DNA of 20,949 nucleotides, from the IMG/VR virus record IMGVR_UViG_3300005288_000117, positions 1 to 20,949 of that record; one strand, written 5' to 3'. Source of the DNA: a virus. The position numbers and the translations under genes are program-made. Of the stretch, positions 7,155 through 13,555 are shown one piece after another; the stretch's first letter is position 1; the number at the start of each line of letters is the position of its first letter. The notes beneath the pieces are model-generated. The model was given only the letters and a program-made list of their open reading frames with translations, made no database searches and was not told the DNA's origin.

Positions 7155-7310
7155 ATGCTTACCGAGAACCAGCAACAGATGCTGATTGACGCGCTGTTCA
7201 ACTTGCTTGTGGCCGCCAACGTCGTCGCTAAAACCGCAGTAGTTGATTTGCCAATGCTCGTGTGCATCGCTGAAGACTACACTGAATTCCTCAACACTCA
7301 AGGTGAATGA
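7155..7310 (+). CDS. Small helical protein, 51 aa
   Basis: ATG 7155 has CAGGAAC ten bases upstream. The product is mostly one long helix (LIDALFNLLVAANVVAKTAV), moderately hydrophobic, with an acidic end. The next ATG follows the stop by one base and its ribosome site, AAGGTGA, lies in this gene's last codons. Function unknown. Confidence 0.55.
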   Translation: MLTENQQQMLIDALFNLLVAANVVAKTAVVDLPMLVCIAEDYTEFLNTQGE

Positions 7311-7311
7311 C

Positions 7312-7575
7312 ATGCTCGAACATAATATCGAAGTCGCGCACGAACTCGCGGTGTTTGAAAACATCATTCGTGAACTGAGCGCCTGGTGGAATTCGAAGCA
7401 AGGTACTACTTGTGAAATTGCTACAGGTTATCATCTTATCCAAGACAAGATGGAACTGTTGGCAAAGTACAGCAAAGACCTTGATCGTGGTTGCTGGGCT
7501 GTGCATCACTGCGATGCTTGTAAAGGGCATCATGATGGTACACGCAACCTCCATGTAATGATCTGGAAGTCATGA
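7312..7575 (+). CDS. Hypothetical protein, 87 aa, Cys/His-rich C-terminus
   Basis: ATG 7312 follows AAGGTGA in the end of the upstream gene. The first 60 residues are helical. The end contains CWAVHHCDACKGHHDGTRNL, with a CxxC flanked by several His, so metal binding is possible. Upstream in-frame codons to 7243 are unlikely because they overlap the previous gene. The next gene begins within its stop (ATGA at 7572). Confidence 0.62.
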   Translation: MLEHNIEVAHELAVFENIIRELSAWWNSKQGTTCEIATGYHLIQDKMELLAKYSKDLDRGCWAVHHCDACKGHHDGTRNLHVMIWKS

Positions 7576-7700
7576 CCATGTGTTTCACAGACTCTCAACT
7601 AATGCTTGACTACCTGAGAATGTTCGGCTTTGGGATATTCGTTACAATAATGGTCATCTGTTACCCAAAGCGAAAAGAAACCAAAACGGTGTCCGAGTGA
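7572..7700 (+). CDS. Small membrane protein, 42 aa, ending inside a terminator
   Basis: ATG 7572 overlaps the previous TGA. Residues about 14-31 form one membrane helix (YLRMFGFGIFVTIMVICY), then a basic tail KRKETKTVSE. The last six codons and the stop lie in the stem of the 7683-7709 terminator. Function unknown; the coupling and hydrophobicity support a real gene. Confidence 0.5.
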   Translation: MTMCFTDSQLMLDYLRMFGFGIFVTIMVICYPKRKETKTVSE

Positions 7701-7709
7701 CACCGTTTT
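7683..7709 (+). terminator. Strong rho-independent terminator overlapping a gene end
   Basis: AAAACGGTGTC (7683-7693), loop CGAGT and GACACCGTTTT (7699-7709) form a perfect 11-bp stem with A and T tracts at the ends. It closes the operon that started at 6873. The A tract also suits termination from the other strand. Confidence 0.9.
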
Positions 7710-7727
7710 CTATTTGAAGGTAAAGAG

Positions 7728-7776
7728 TTGCGTTGCGCGATCAGGTGTAGTAGATTTGATGACGTGAACTCTACTA
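7728..7776 (+). promoter_or_regulatory. Promoter-like site with overlapping 7-bp inverted repeat
   Basis: TTGCGT (7728-7733), a 17-base spacer and TAGATT (7751-7756). TAGTAGA (7748-7754) and TCTACTA (7770-7776) are perfect inverted arms 15 bases apart, overlapping the -10 and the expected transcription start. It follows the 7683 terminator and precedes the gene at 7800, where a promoter is needed. Confidence 0.5.
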
Positions 7777-7799
7777 ATCAGGTATGGGGTAACGAAGCC

Positions 7800-8204
7800 A
7801 TGAAAACTGTTCCGCGGTATGACGTAAACCAATTTGGTCATTCTGTTAAAATGGTCATGGCTTCGGCCTACGATGAACAAGCTGAAGAACTCAGACGATT
7901 GAAGACTCAGGTTACCGATCTTCAGTTGAAAATCAGTGATCTACACCTTGAAGCTCATGCTGATACCGTTTTGCTTCAGCGTGTCATTGCTGAGAACTCC
8001 GCTCTGCGCAGTGACATCGACGTCATTGGTAACGTGCTTGACTCATCGATCAATCATGCTGCGCGCTATCTTGACGCTCACAAAGCGTTTCGACGGCGCA
8101 TCTTAGAGCTTGCTGAAGAGTACGACGACCGAGAAGACCCGAGCATTGCTCTCGGTAACCTACGTGACGTACTGGTCGCAGAAGTCAAACATAATCGACC
8201 ATAA
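7800..8204 (+). CDS. Coiled-coil protein, 134 aa
   Basis: ATG 7800 is preferred; the open frame extends to TTG 7728, which lies in the promoter-like site. Residues about 22-75 form a heptad-rich coiled coil (EELRRLKTQVTDLQLKISDL), and the C-terminal part is helical and charged. This is the common layout of small phage structural, chaperone or Ead/Ea22-like proteins, but no specific family is clear. It is the first gene after a terminator and promoter pair. Confidence 0.65.
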   Translation: MKTVPRYDVNQFGHSVKMVMASAYDEQAEELRRLKTQVTDLQLKISDLHLEAHADTVLLQRVIAENSALRSDIDVIGNVLDSSINHAARYLDAHKAFRRRILELAEEYDDREDPSIALGNLRDVLVAEVKHNRP

Positions 8205-8211
8205 AGACCTG

Positions 8212-8259
8212 TTGCTTTATGGTGCTTACCTGAATATAATCGATCTCATCGTGAAGCAA
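8212..8259 (+). promoter_or_regulatory. Promoter with consensus -10, member of a repeated pair
   Basis: TTGCTT (8212-8217), a 17-base spacer and a perfect TATAAT (8235-8240). Bases 8235-8259 match 14938-14962 at 23 of 25 positions, covering the -10 and the likely first transcribed bases. The -35 overlaps an 8-bp stem (8199-8222). It drives the gene at 8283. Confidence 0.7.
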
Positions 8260-8282
8260 TCTTAGACCATGAGGTGCATCAA

Positions 8283-8516
8283 ATGACTAACAAGAAACCA
8301 GCACAATACCCAGACACCAAGCAAGGTGCTATCGACTGTCTGAAGAACGAATCGACCTACGACATGACGCAGGTCAAGCAAGTAATCCCGGACCCATGGT
8401 TCAAAGGTGTCTGGGCCGTCGATCTGTACAGCGGCACTCGTGTCATCGTCTACCTCATGGGTTACGGTGACAACAAAGACAAGACCTACAACGATTTTGA
8501 AGAAGGTGAAGCGTGA
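8283..8516 (+). CDS. Hypothetical protein, 77 aa
   Basis: ATG 8283 is six bases after GAGGTG. A small soluble protein with TKQGAIDCLKNESTYD in the N-terminal part and a beta-rich middle (GVWAVDLYSGTRVIVYLMGYG). The end is acidic. It is first in an operon that also contains the next gene, whose GTG overlaps its stop. No family recognised. Confidence 0.65.
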   Translation: MTNKKPAQYPDTKQGAIDCLKNESTYDMTQVKQVIPDPWFKGVWAVDLYSGTRVIVYLMGYGDNKDKTYNDFEEGEA

Positions 8517-8854
8517 TAGTCATCGAGAAAGACTGGTTTCATAACGAGCGTTCATACAACGCGTTCCTGCTTGCGGTTGACCTCGCTCTGAAGCTCGAAG
8601 CGCTGCATTCTAAAGGTGCAATGATCTTCGATGAAGGCGACATGATCGACGGTAAATGGCGCCTTCACCTCGACGGTGACCAGTCGAACGTTGGTTGCAC
8701 CTTCGGCAACTGTACCCAGCTTTATGCGGGCTGCACTCATGATGCCGAAAGTGGTAAAATCTGGTTGACCAAGAAGATGGTCAACGAAGCGTTCGCAGAT
8801 GTCAAAGTCGTGATGCCGCAACACATTATCTCTCTCAAGGATCTGACGAAATAA
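8513..8854 (+). CDS. Hypothetical protein, 113 aa, GTG start
   Basis: GTG 8513 overlaps the preceding TGA and has GAAGGTGAA upstream. The protein is soluble, with an N-terminal helix (YNAFLLAVDLALKLEALHS) and a Cys-containing middle (NVGCTFGNCTQLYAGC) that could hold a metal or disulfide. The C-terminal part is helix then strand. I do not recognise the family. Confidence 0.65.
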   Translation: MIVIEKDWFHNERSYNAFLLAVDLALKLEALHSKGAMIFDEGDMIDGKWRLHLDGDQSNVGCTFGNCTQLYAGCTHDAESGKIWLTKKMVNEAFADVKVVMPQHIISLKDLTK

Positions 8855-8912
8855 GTAAAGCTAGAAGCACTGTGGCTAATCCTAGTCATGTGTTACGTGG
8901 TGGAAAATAATA

Positions 8913-9749
8913 ATGACCGAGTTCGTATTCCGTACTATCGCCATTGGCAGCCAAACAATTCGCACCGCAACACGCCCAGGTAAAGCGCATCTCACGCCGC
9001 TGTTAGTCTTCAACGGCATTGGTGCAAGTCTTGAGCTGATGTTCCCTATCGTCAATGCAGTCGACCCTGATGTGGAAGTGATTGTGTTCGACGTGCCTGG
9101 TGTGGGTGGTTCGTCTACGCCTGCATTACCTTATCGGTTCTCATGGCTAACCAAGATCGTCAGTCAGATGCTTGACGCGCTTGATCATGGACAGGTCAAT
9201 GTGATCGGTATTTCATGGGGTGGTTTCCTTGCTCAGCAGTTTGCCTACGACTATCCACTACGTTGCTCGAAGCTGATCCTTGCTGCGACGTCTGCTGGCT
9301 TTGCTAGTGTGCCGCCCTCTGCGCGTGTGCTAGCGTTGATGGCAAGCCCTAGACGTTATACTGATCACGAGTACGGCGCAAAGATCGCACCGGAGATCTA
9401 CGGGGGCGAATTCCGCACCAACAAGGAGCTGTGTAAGGCGCACGCCGCCAAGATGAAGTCGACTGGTGGTTTAGGTTACTACTATCAGATGATGGCGATT
9501 TATGGTTGGACAAGTATTCACTTGCTTTATAAGTTGAAACAGCCTACACTTGTTCTCGCAGGCAACGATGATCCCCTGATCCCGTTGGTGAACATGCAGG
9601 TACTTGCGAAGTGGATTCCTAACTCGCAACTCCATGTTTTCGATGATGGTCATTTGTTTCTGATCACTCAGGCCAAAGCAATCAATCCTCTCATCATGCA
9701 GTTCCTGTATGGTGAGACAACTCAGCAACTATTGAAGGAAGCTGCATAA
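8913..9749 (+). CDS. phaZ: PhaZ-like intracellular PHA depolymerase (alpha/beta hydrolase)
   Basis: 278 aa from ATG 8913, with GGTGGAAA upstream. An alpha/beta hydrolase whose sequence closely follows the intracellular medium-chain-length polyhydroxyalkanoate depolymerase of pseudomonads (about 283 aa). Matching segments include LTPLLVFNGIGASLEL (27-42), VFDVPGVGGSSTP (58-70), GQVNVIGISWGG (93-104), PTLVLAGNDDPLIPL (211-225) and DDGHLFLIT (244-252). The nucleophile is Ser101 in GISWG; Asp220 and His247 complete the triad, each one position before Ser102, Asp221 and His248 of Pseudomonas putida PhaZ as I recall them. The host enzyme hydrolyses stored PHA granules to hydroxyacids. Here it could release host carbon during infection. 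Base use looks like its neighbours rather than GC-rich Pseudomonas DNA, so transfer is probably old. No other pha genes are present. Activity on PHA is inferred. Confidence 0.88.
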   Translation: MTEFVFRTIAIGSQTIRTATRPGKAHLTPLLVFNGIGASLELMFPIVNAVDPDVEVIVFDVPGVGGSSTPALPYRFSWLTKIVSQMLDALDHGQVNVIGISWGGFLAQQFAYDYPLRCSKLILAATSAGFASVPPSARVLALMASPRRYTDHEYGAKIAPEIYGGEFRTNKELCKAHAAKMKSTGGLGYYYQMMAIYGWTSIHLLYKLKQPTLVLAGNDDPLIPLVNMQVLAKWIPNSQLHVFDDGHLFLITQAKAINPLIMQFLYGETTQQLLKEAA

Positions 9750-9913
9750 TGTACTTTAAAGTCCTCGCAATGCCTTTGAGCCGCACCGAAACCCTGTTCT
9801 CGGTAGTTGATGCTCACTTCAAATTCAACGAACCGTTCGCAACTGAAGCCCTGGCGCAAGTGCGTGCCGATGAACTCAACGCTGAATACGAACGCATCCT
9901 GGCTGTTCTGTAA
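9749..9913 (+). CDS. Hypothetical protein, 54 aa
   Basis: ATG 9749 overlaps the phaZ-like stop (TAATG) and uses AAGGAAGC in the end of that gene, so its translation is tied to the hydrolase. The product is small, with a beta start (MYFKVLAMPLSRTETLFSVV) and an Ala/Glu-rich helix. Function unknown. Overlap with the phaZ-like gene makes a shared transcript certain if both are expressed. Confidence 0.6.
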   Translation: MYFKVLAMPLSRTETLFSVVDAHFKFNEPFATEALAQVRADELNAEYERILAVL

Positions 9914-9922
9914 GGATTTGTG

Positions 9923-10129
9923 ATGATTCCTGGTGAAGAGATTCGAATTGACAGCTTGGGTAACGAGCGCTTCTGGTATGTGTCTCGACCTACCCAAGGT
10001 CTGATCAAATACATTGATGAAACTGGTGAGCTGTTCCATGTTCACCGTGCATTTGCTATGACGCTCGAACAGTACGAAGTTACTTGCAGAATGCGTGAAC
10101 GTGCCCGTATAATGTACGGCGCTGACTAA
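9923..10129 (+). CDS. Hypothetical protein, 68 aa
   Basis: ATG 9923 is six bases after AAGGA; GTG 9920 is in frame but too close to that site. Small soluble protein, beta-rich start (EEIRIDSLGNERFWYV) with a basic helical end (VTCRMRERARIMYG). It is the third gene of the phaZ-like operon. No domain recognised. Confidence 0.62.
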   Translation: MIPGEEIRIDSLGNERFWYVSRPTQGLIKYIDETGELFHVHRAFAMTLEQYEVTCRMRERARIMYGAD

Positions 10130-10158
10130 CCCTTAAAATTATTTGAAGAAGAAATTAC

Positions 10159-10587
10159 ATGAAGATCTCTAGCAAAAGCTGGCACTATCGTTTCAACCTT
10201 AAAATCCAGGGCGAAAAGTTCGAACACAAAGCTGAATGTGGACGGTTCACAACATGTAGCTACATCCGCACTTGCATCGCATCAGTGATTCAGGGTGCGT
10301 GGTTCGCGTTCCTCATCTGCATTATTGCAGCACTAGCCATCTTCATAGTAGGAAGTGCAATCTGGGTGCCAATCTCGATCTTCTTCCTGGGTGGTATACC
10401 CACAGGATCCCCGTTGGCAGCGGCATGTATAGTCTGGGCTCTGATTGCACTCGGTCTGTTGGTACTGATGTGGAAGCAGCAAGTCAGACCTTACTACAAT
10501 GCTAAAGTTCATCAAGAGCCGAACGTGTTCATCCAAGCTATCAAGGACAAACACGGTAAATTCTGCACTCGCGTAGAGCTTGTATAA
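10159..10587 (+). CDS. Multi-pass membrane protein with SWHYR motif
   Basis: 142 aa; GAAGAAG precedes ATG 10159. The cytoplasmic-looking start KISSKSWHYRFNLKI resembles a motif (S-W-H-Y-R) I have seen at the start of small membrane proteins in many phages. About three hydrophobic segments follow (roughly 39-63, 64-82 and 86-105), then a basic tail of about 35 residues. Cys27 and Cys33 sit before the first helix. The role is unknown in the family as far as I know. It ends just before the RtcB upstream region. Confidence 0.68.
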   Translation: MKISSKSWHYRFNLKIQGEKFEHKAECGRFTTCSYIRTCIASVIQGAWFAFLICIIAALAIFIVGSAIWVPISIFFLGGIPTGSPLAAACIVWALIALGLLVLMWKQQVRPYYNAKVHQEPNVFIQAIKDKHGKFCTRVELV

Positions 10588-10619
10588 CACTGAATGGAGA
10601 TGCTATGATGGCATCTCCA
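10580..10619 (+). promoter_or_regulatory. Promoter-like site with -10 as loop of a perfect 9-bp hairpin
   Basis: TGGAGATGC (10595-10603) and GCATCTCCA (10611-10619) pair perfectly around the 7-base loop TATGATG, which contains a TATGAT -10 (10604-10609) with TG in the extended position. TTGTAT (10580-10585) is 18 bases upstream of it. There is no T tract, so a terminator is unlikely. The same core recurs at 11881-11900. Confidence 0.6.
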
Positions 10620-10645
10620 AACGTTTATGAAGAAGGAAATACATC

Positions 10646-11866
10646 GTGACCATTCAAAGTTATGAGATGATCGAAAGCTACGGTAAGCCGATCAAAGCCT
10701 GGACCCGTGGCGTGCTTGTTGAAGAGCAAGCCAAGGAACAACTGCGCAACGTCGCACAGATGCCCTTCATCCATAAGCATATCGCGGTCATGCCTGATGT
10801 ACACTGGGGCATGGGTGCGACTGTAGGGAGTGTCATCGCAACTAAAGGTGCAATCATCCCTGCTGCTGTAGGTGTTGACATTGGTTGCGGTATGATCGCT
10901 CAAGAAACCTCGTTGAGAGCGATTGACCTGCCAGACAGTTTGGCGTTGATTCGCAGTGACATCGAACGCGCTGTACCTCATGGTTTCGTGTCGACACCTG
11001 GTCGCTCGAAGAACGGTAGCTGGATGGTCGCGCCGAACTCTGCAATCACGCGTTACAGCGCTCTTGCTGATCGCTATGATGCGATTCTTGCCAAACACCC
11101 GCTGATCAACCAAAACAACCCGTTGAAACAAATGGGCACTCTCGGCGGTGGTAATCACTTCATCGAGCTGTGCCTTGATGAGCGTGACCATGTGTGGGTG
11201 ATGTTGCACTCGGGTAGTCGTGGTGCTGGTAACAAGATCGGTACATACTTCATCGACAAAGCAAAAGAAGAAATGGCGCGTCAGTTCATTCATGTGCCTG
11301 ACAAAGACCTTGCTTATCTGGTTGAAGGTTCTGAGCTGTTTGACGACTACTGTGAAGCGGTGTCGTGGGCACAGGACTATGCGATGCTCAACCGTCTGCA
11401 AATGATGGAGTTGACTCTCGGCGTGTTGCGCAAGCATCTGACTACATTCAGTTTGCAGAAGAGCGCGGTCAATGCTCACCACAACTACGTGTCCAAAGAG
11501 TTTCACTTTGGTTCTGATGTTCTGGTAACGCGTAAAGGTGCAGTCAGCGCGAAGGTTGGTCAACTGGGTATCATTCCAGGTAGCATGGGTGCGAAGAGCT
11601 TCATCGTTCGTGGTAAGGGTAACGCTGATTCGTTCTGCTCGTGTTCGCACGGTGCTGGTCGTGTCATGAGTCGCACCCAAGCCAAGAAGCAGTTCACCGT
11701 TGCTGACCATATCGAAGCAACCAAAGGCATCGAATGTCGCAAAGACAAAGAGGTCATTGATGAAACACCAGCGGCCTACAAGGACATCGAAGCTGTCATG
11801 GCTGCGCAGTCTGATCTGGTTGATATCGTTCATACCCTGCGCCAAGTAATTTGCGTTAAGGGCTAG
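10646..11866 (+). CDS. rtcB: RtcB-type RNA-splicing ligase
   Basis: 406 aa from GTG 10646 (GAAGAAGGAA upstream), nearly the length of E. coli RtcB (408 aa). RtcB joins 2',3'-cyclic phosphate or 3'-phosphate RNA ends to 5'-OH ends using GTP and Mn2+. The motifs are all present in order: DVHWGMGATVG (51-61), GVDIGCGM (76-83, metal Cys81), LGGGNHFIEL (166-175, His171), HSGSRGAG (188-195), HHN (278-280) and SHGAGR (334-339), where His335 is the guanylate acceptor. It therefore looks catalytically intact. In phages RtcB is thought to mend tRNAs or other RNAs cut by host nucleases, the job T4 gives to Pnkp and Rnl1. No archease gene is adjacent, as is usual for E. coli-type RtcB. Hairpin-containing sites flank the gene on both sides. 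Confidence 0.93.
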   Translation: MTIQSYEMIESYGKPIKAWTRGVLVEEQAKEQLRNVAQMPFIHKHIAVMPDVHWGMGATVGSVIATKGAIIPAAVGVDIGCGMIAQETSLRAIDLPDSLALIRSDIERAVPHGFVSTPGRSKNGSWMVAPNSAITRYSALADRYDAILAKHPLINQNNPLKQMGTLGGGNHFIELCLDERDHVWVMLHSGSRGAGNKIGTYFIDKAKEEMARQFIHVPDKDLAYLVEGSELFDDYCEAVSWAQDYAMLNRLQMMELTLGVLRKHLTTFSLQKSAVNAHHNYVSKEFHFGSDVLVTRKGAVSAKVGQLGIIPGSMGAKSFIVRGKGNADSFCSCSHGAGRVMSRTQAKKQFTVADHIEATKGIECRKDKEVIDETPAAYKDIEAVMAAQSDLVDIVHTLRQVICVKG

Positions 11867-11875
11867 TGTAATCAA

Positions 11876-11905
11876 GTAAAGAGATGTATGATGGCATCTC
11901 TTTAC
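11876..11905 (+). promoter_or_regulatory. 11-bp hairpin with TATGAT loop, second copy of the RtcB-upstream element
   Basis: GTAAAGAGATG (11876-11886) pairs perfectly with CATCTCTTTAC (11895-11905); the 8-base loop is TATGATGG. GAGATG-TATGATGGCATCTC is shared with 10598-10617, apart from one extra C there. The -35 region is weak (TAGTGT at 17 bases). No T tract follows, so it may be an operator, a promoter or an RNA-processing site rather than a terminator. Confidence 0.6.
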
Positions 11906-11933
11906 AACAATCCATTTGAAGAAGGTCTATATC

Positions 11934-12434
11934 ATGAACCAAGAACAACCTGCAAAGTGCGTGCTGAAGCTCAATATGAACGTACTTGAAGCACTATTCC
12001 CTGAAGGCACAGAAGCCCGTGTACAGCTTCAGCAAGCGGTTCTGGCTGAGGTTTCGAAGACCTACGTCAAGCAAGCACTCAGCGCCGATGTGCAGGCGTA
12101 TCTGCGTACTCTGTCAAATGAAGTCAGCCAGGAAATCGACGTCAAGTCAGTGGTACAAAAGTACTTCGACACAAGTGCGGCATGGAACTCTACCACTAAG
12201 CTGAAACCTGGTACTGGTCTGGTTAAAGCAATCGCCACAGCGGCTGAAAATGCACTGAGCGACCAGTTCTATCAGACATTGAATGATCGGATTGAAGCTC
12301 AGGTCAAAGAATACACCGATCGACTTGACTCGCGTGTTGAATATGCCGTCAAGATGCGCATTGATCGACTGACCACTGACGCAATCAATGCTCGCGTTAA
12401 CGCCGCAGTTGAAGCAGCACGAGCGGCCCTGTAA
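11934..12434 (+). CDS. Helical protein, 166 aa
   Basis: ATG 11934 has GAAGAAGG upstream; ATG at 11916 would begin too near the hairpin. The protein is almost entirely helical, with heptad patterns through residues about 25-75 and 100-165 ([20 protein letters not shown]). It ends in Ala-rich helix, which gives a filamentous or oligomeric look. The N-terminus [20 protein letters not shown] is beta-like and short. No family is recognised; similar coiled coils occur in phage structural and scaffolding proteins. Its stop overlaps the next gene's start (TAATG). Confidence 0.66.
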   Translation: MNQEQPAKCVLKLNMNVLEALFPEGTEARVQLQQAVLAEVSKTYVKQALSADVQAYLRTLSNEVSQEIDVKSVVQKYFDTSAAWNSTTKLKPGTGLVKAIATAAENALSDQFYQTLNDRIEAQVKEYTDRLDSRVEYAVKMRIDRLTTDAINARVNAAVEAARAAL

Positions 12435-12784
12435 TGGCTGACAAAGAGATCCTCAACAAGATGCATGAAGTAATCAACTCAATGGCTGCGATGCTGAATG
12501 AGTTGTCAAGCTGCAACAGCCCTGAACGGGAGTTGATGAATAAGAGTTGGACTAAGCTCAGCATTGCGATGACTGAACTTAACCAGCCACCTGCTTTGAT
12601 CACAGCCGAATTGGTAAAGCGCTTGCGTGAACACACGGGTGAAGGTTTGATGGCTTCTAAGAAAGCCCTAGTCCGATCCAATGGTAATTTCAATGATGCT
12701 GTTGAATATCTTCGCACTAGCGGGAATATCAACAACTTCTGCACGGACCAGAACCGTCCTGCACTAGGTCAGCGTCACAACTAA
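12434..12784 (+). CDS. Protein with EF-Ts N-terminal (UBA/TS-N) domain
   Basis: 116 aa from ATG 12434, coupled to the upstream stop. Residues about 56-97 follow the UBA-like N-terminal domain of elongation factor Ts: [20 protein letters not shown] (60-79), then [15 protein letters not shown] (83-97). The EF-Ts consensus as I know it is [20 protein letters not shown] followed by a similar acidic helix. In EF-Ts this domain contacts the G domain of EF-Tu. The EF-Ts core and coiled-coil domains are absent, and the first 50 residues form a separate helical region. It could bind host EF-Tu, mimic EF-Ts, or use the UBA fold for another partner. The neighbours (RtcB and a QueD-like gene) make a translation or tRNA theme attractive, but this is inference. 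Confidence 0.8.
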   Translation: MADKEILNKMHEVINSMAAMLNELSSCNSPERELMNKSWTKLSIAMTELNQPPALITAELVKRLREHTGEGLMASKKALVRSNGNFNDAVEYLRTSGNINNFCTDQNRPALGQRHN

Positions 12785-12799
12785 AGGTGTATTCACAAC

Positions 12800-13243
12800 A
12801 TGTACAAATCCACAAAGACTTTTGGTCATGAAGTTGGTCTAAGTTGCTGCTTTCGTCAACACCGCGCTGAAAGTCATTGTCGACTGCTTCACGGTTACGC
12901 TATCGCAGTGCGCTTTGAGTTCCAAGCTGAAGTGCTTGATGAGCGCAATTGGGTAGTTGACTTCGGTGGTCTGAAAGGTCTGAAGCAAATCCTCGAAGAC
13001 AACTTCGATCACACAATGTTGGTCGCTGAAGATGATCCGCATCTGGCTACCCTTCAGAACTTGCATGACATCGGAATTGCGCGTATCGTAGTGGTTCCTA
13101 AAGCAGGCTGTGAAGCGTTTGCTCACATGATCTTTGAAGTCACTGAGCAATGGCTACATGACGCAGGTTTCTCACCGCGTTGTCAGTTAAGCTCGGTCGA
13201 AGTCAAAGAACACGGTGCTAACAGCGCCATCTATTCAATGTAA
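12800..13243 (+). CDS. QueD-like 6-carboxytetrahydropterin synthase family enzyme
   Basis: 147 aa; AAAGGTG precedes ATG 12800. A 6-pyruvoyl-tetrahydropterin synthase/QueD fold, matching a subfamily I recall from phages and bacteria: STKTFGHEVGLSCCFRQHRA (4-23), SHCRLLHGYAIAV (25-37, catalytic Cys27), ERNWVVDFGGLK (48-59), NFDHTMLVAEDDPHL (68-82) and VEVKEHGANSAIY (133-145). The usual LHGH zinc motif is LHGY here, with other His nearby (His26, His31). QueD makes carboxytetrahydropterin, the first pathway-specific step from GTP to 7-deazaguanines. Products can modify tRNA (queuosine) or, in several phages, genome DNA (preQ0/archaeosine-type bases against restriction). No folE, queE or queC is in this window. 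Confidence 0.85.
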   Translation: MYKSTKTFGHEVGLSCCFRQHRAESHCRLLHGYAIAVRFEFQAEVLDERNWVVDFGGLKGLKQILEDNFDHTMLVAEDDPHLATLQNLHDIGIARIVVVPKAGCEAFAHMIFEVTEQWLHDAGFSPRCQLSSVEVKEHGANSAIYSM

Positions 13244-13255
13244 AGGAACTGGTTA

Positions 13256-13555
13256 ATGAACATCTATACCGCTGAGGTCGAACACAACAAACCAGGGTTC
13301 GGACATCGCACTATTGATACCGTCATCCTACTTGACGACTATAAGAACTCACTGAAGGTCAACATCTACACTGAGCGTGCGCTGTTTGAAGCTGCCAACA
13401 AAGTGCCAAACGGTGTCTTCTGGGCTATCAACAACTACAACTTCACTAAGGGCACCGACCAGACTACCTGGATGCTCTTCAACAATAAATGGCAAGGCTG
13501 GTTGGAATGCGCTCAAGCGCGTGAATTGGCCGCTGCTCAACTCGGAGAAGCATGA
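13256..13555 (+). CDS. Hypothetical protein, 99 aa
   Basis: ATG 13256 is preceded by AAAGGAACTGG. A soluble alpha/beta protein with Trp-rich middle (NGVFWAINNYNFTKGTDQTTW), no membrane segments. It overlaps the next start. I do not recognise a family. Confidence 0.62.
   Translation: MNIYTAEVEHNKPGFGHRTIDTVILLDDYKNSLKVNIYTERALFEAANKVPNGVFWAINNYNFTKGTDQTTWMLFNNKWQGWLECAQARELAAAQLGEA

Noticed and set aside
8199-8222. Possible terminator CCATAAAG/CTTTATGG
   Set aside because: An 8-bp A/T-rich stem with an 8-base loop and no T tract. It overlaps the -35 of a better-supported promoter.
8855-8912. Dedicated promoter for the phaZ-like gene
   Set aside because: No -35/-10 pair with acceptable spacing was found in the 58-base gap; read-through from the 8212 promoter is simpler.
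10625-11875. 416-codon open frame on the minus strand opposite rtcB
   Set aside because: It mirrors an intact RtcB gene almost exactly, has no family signature, and all other genes run on the + strand.
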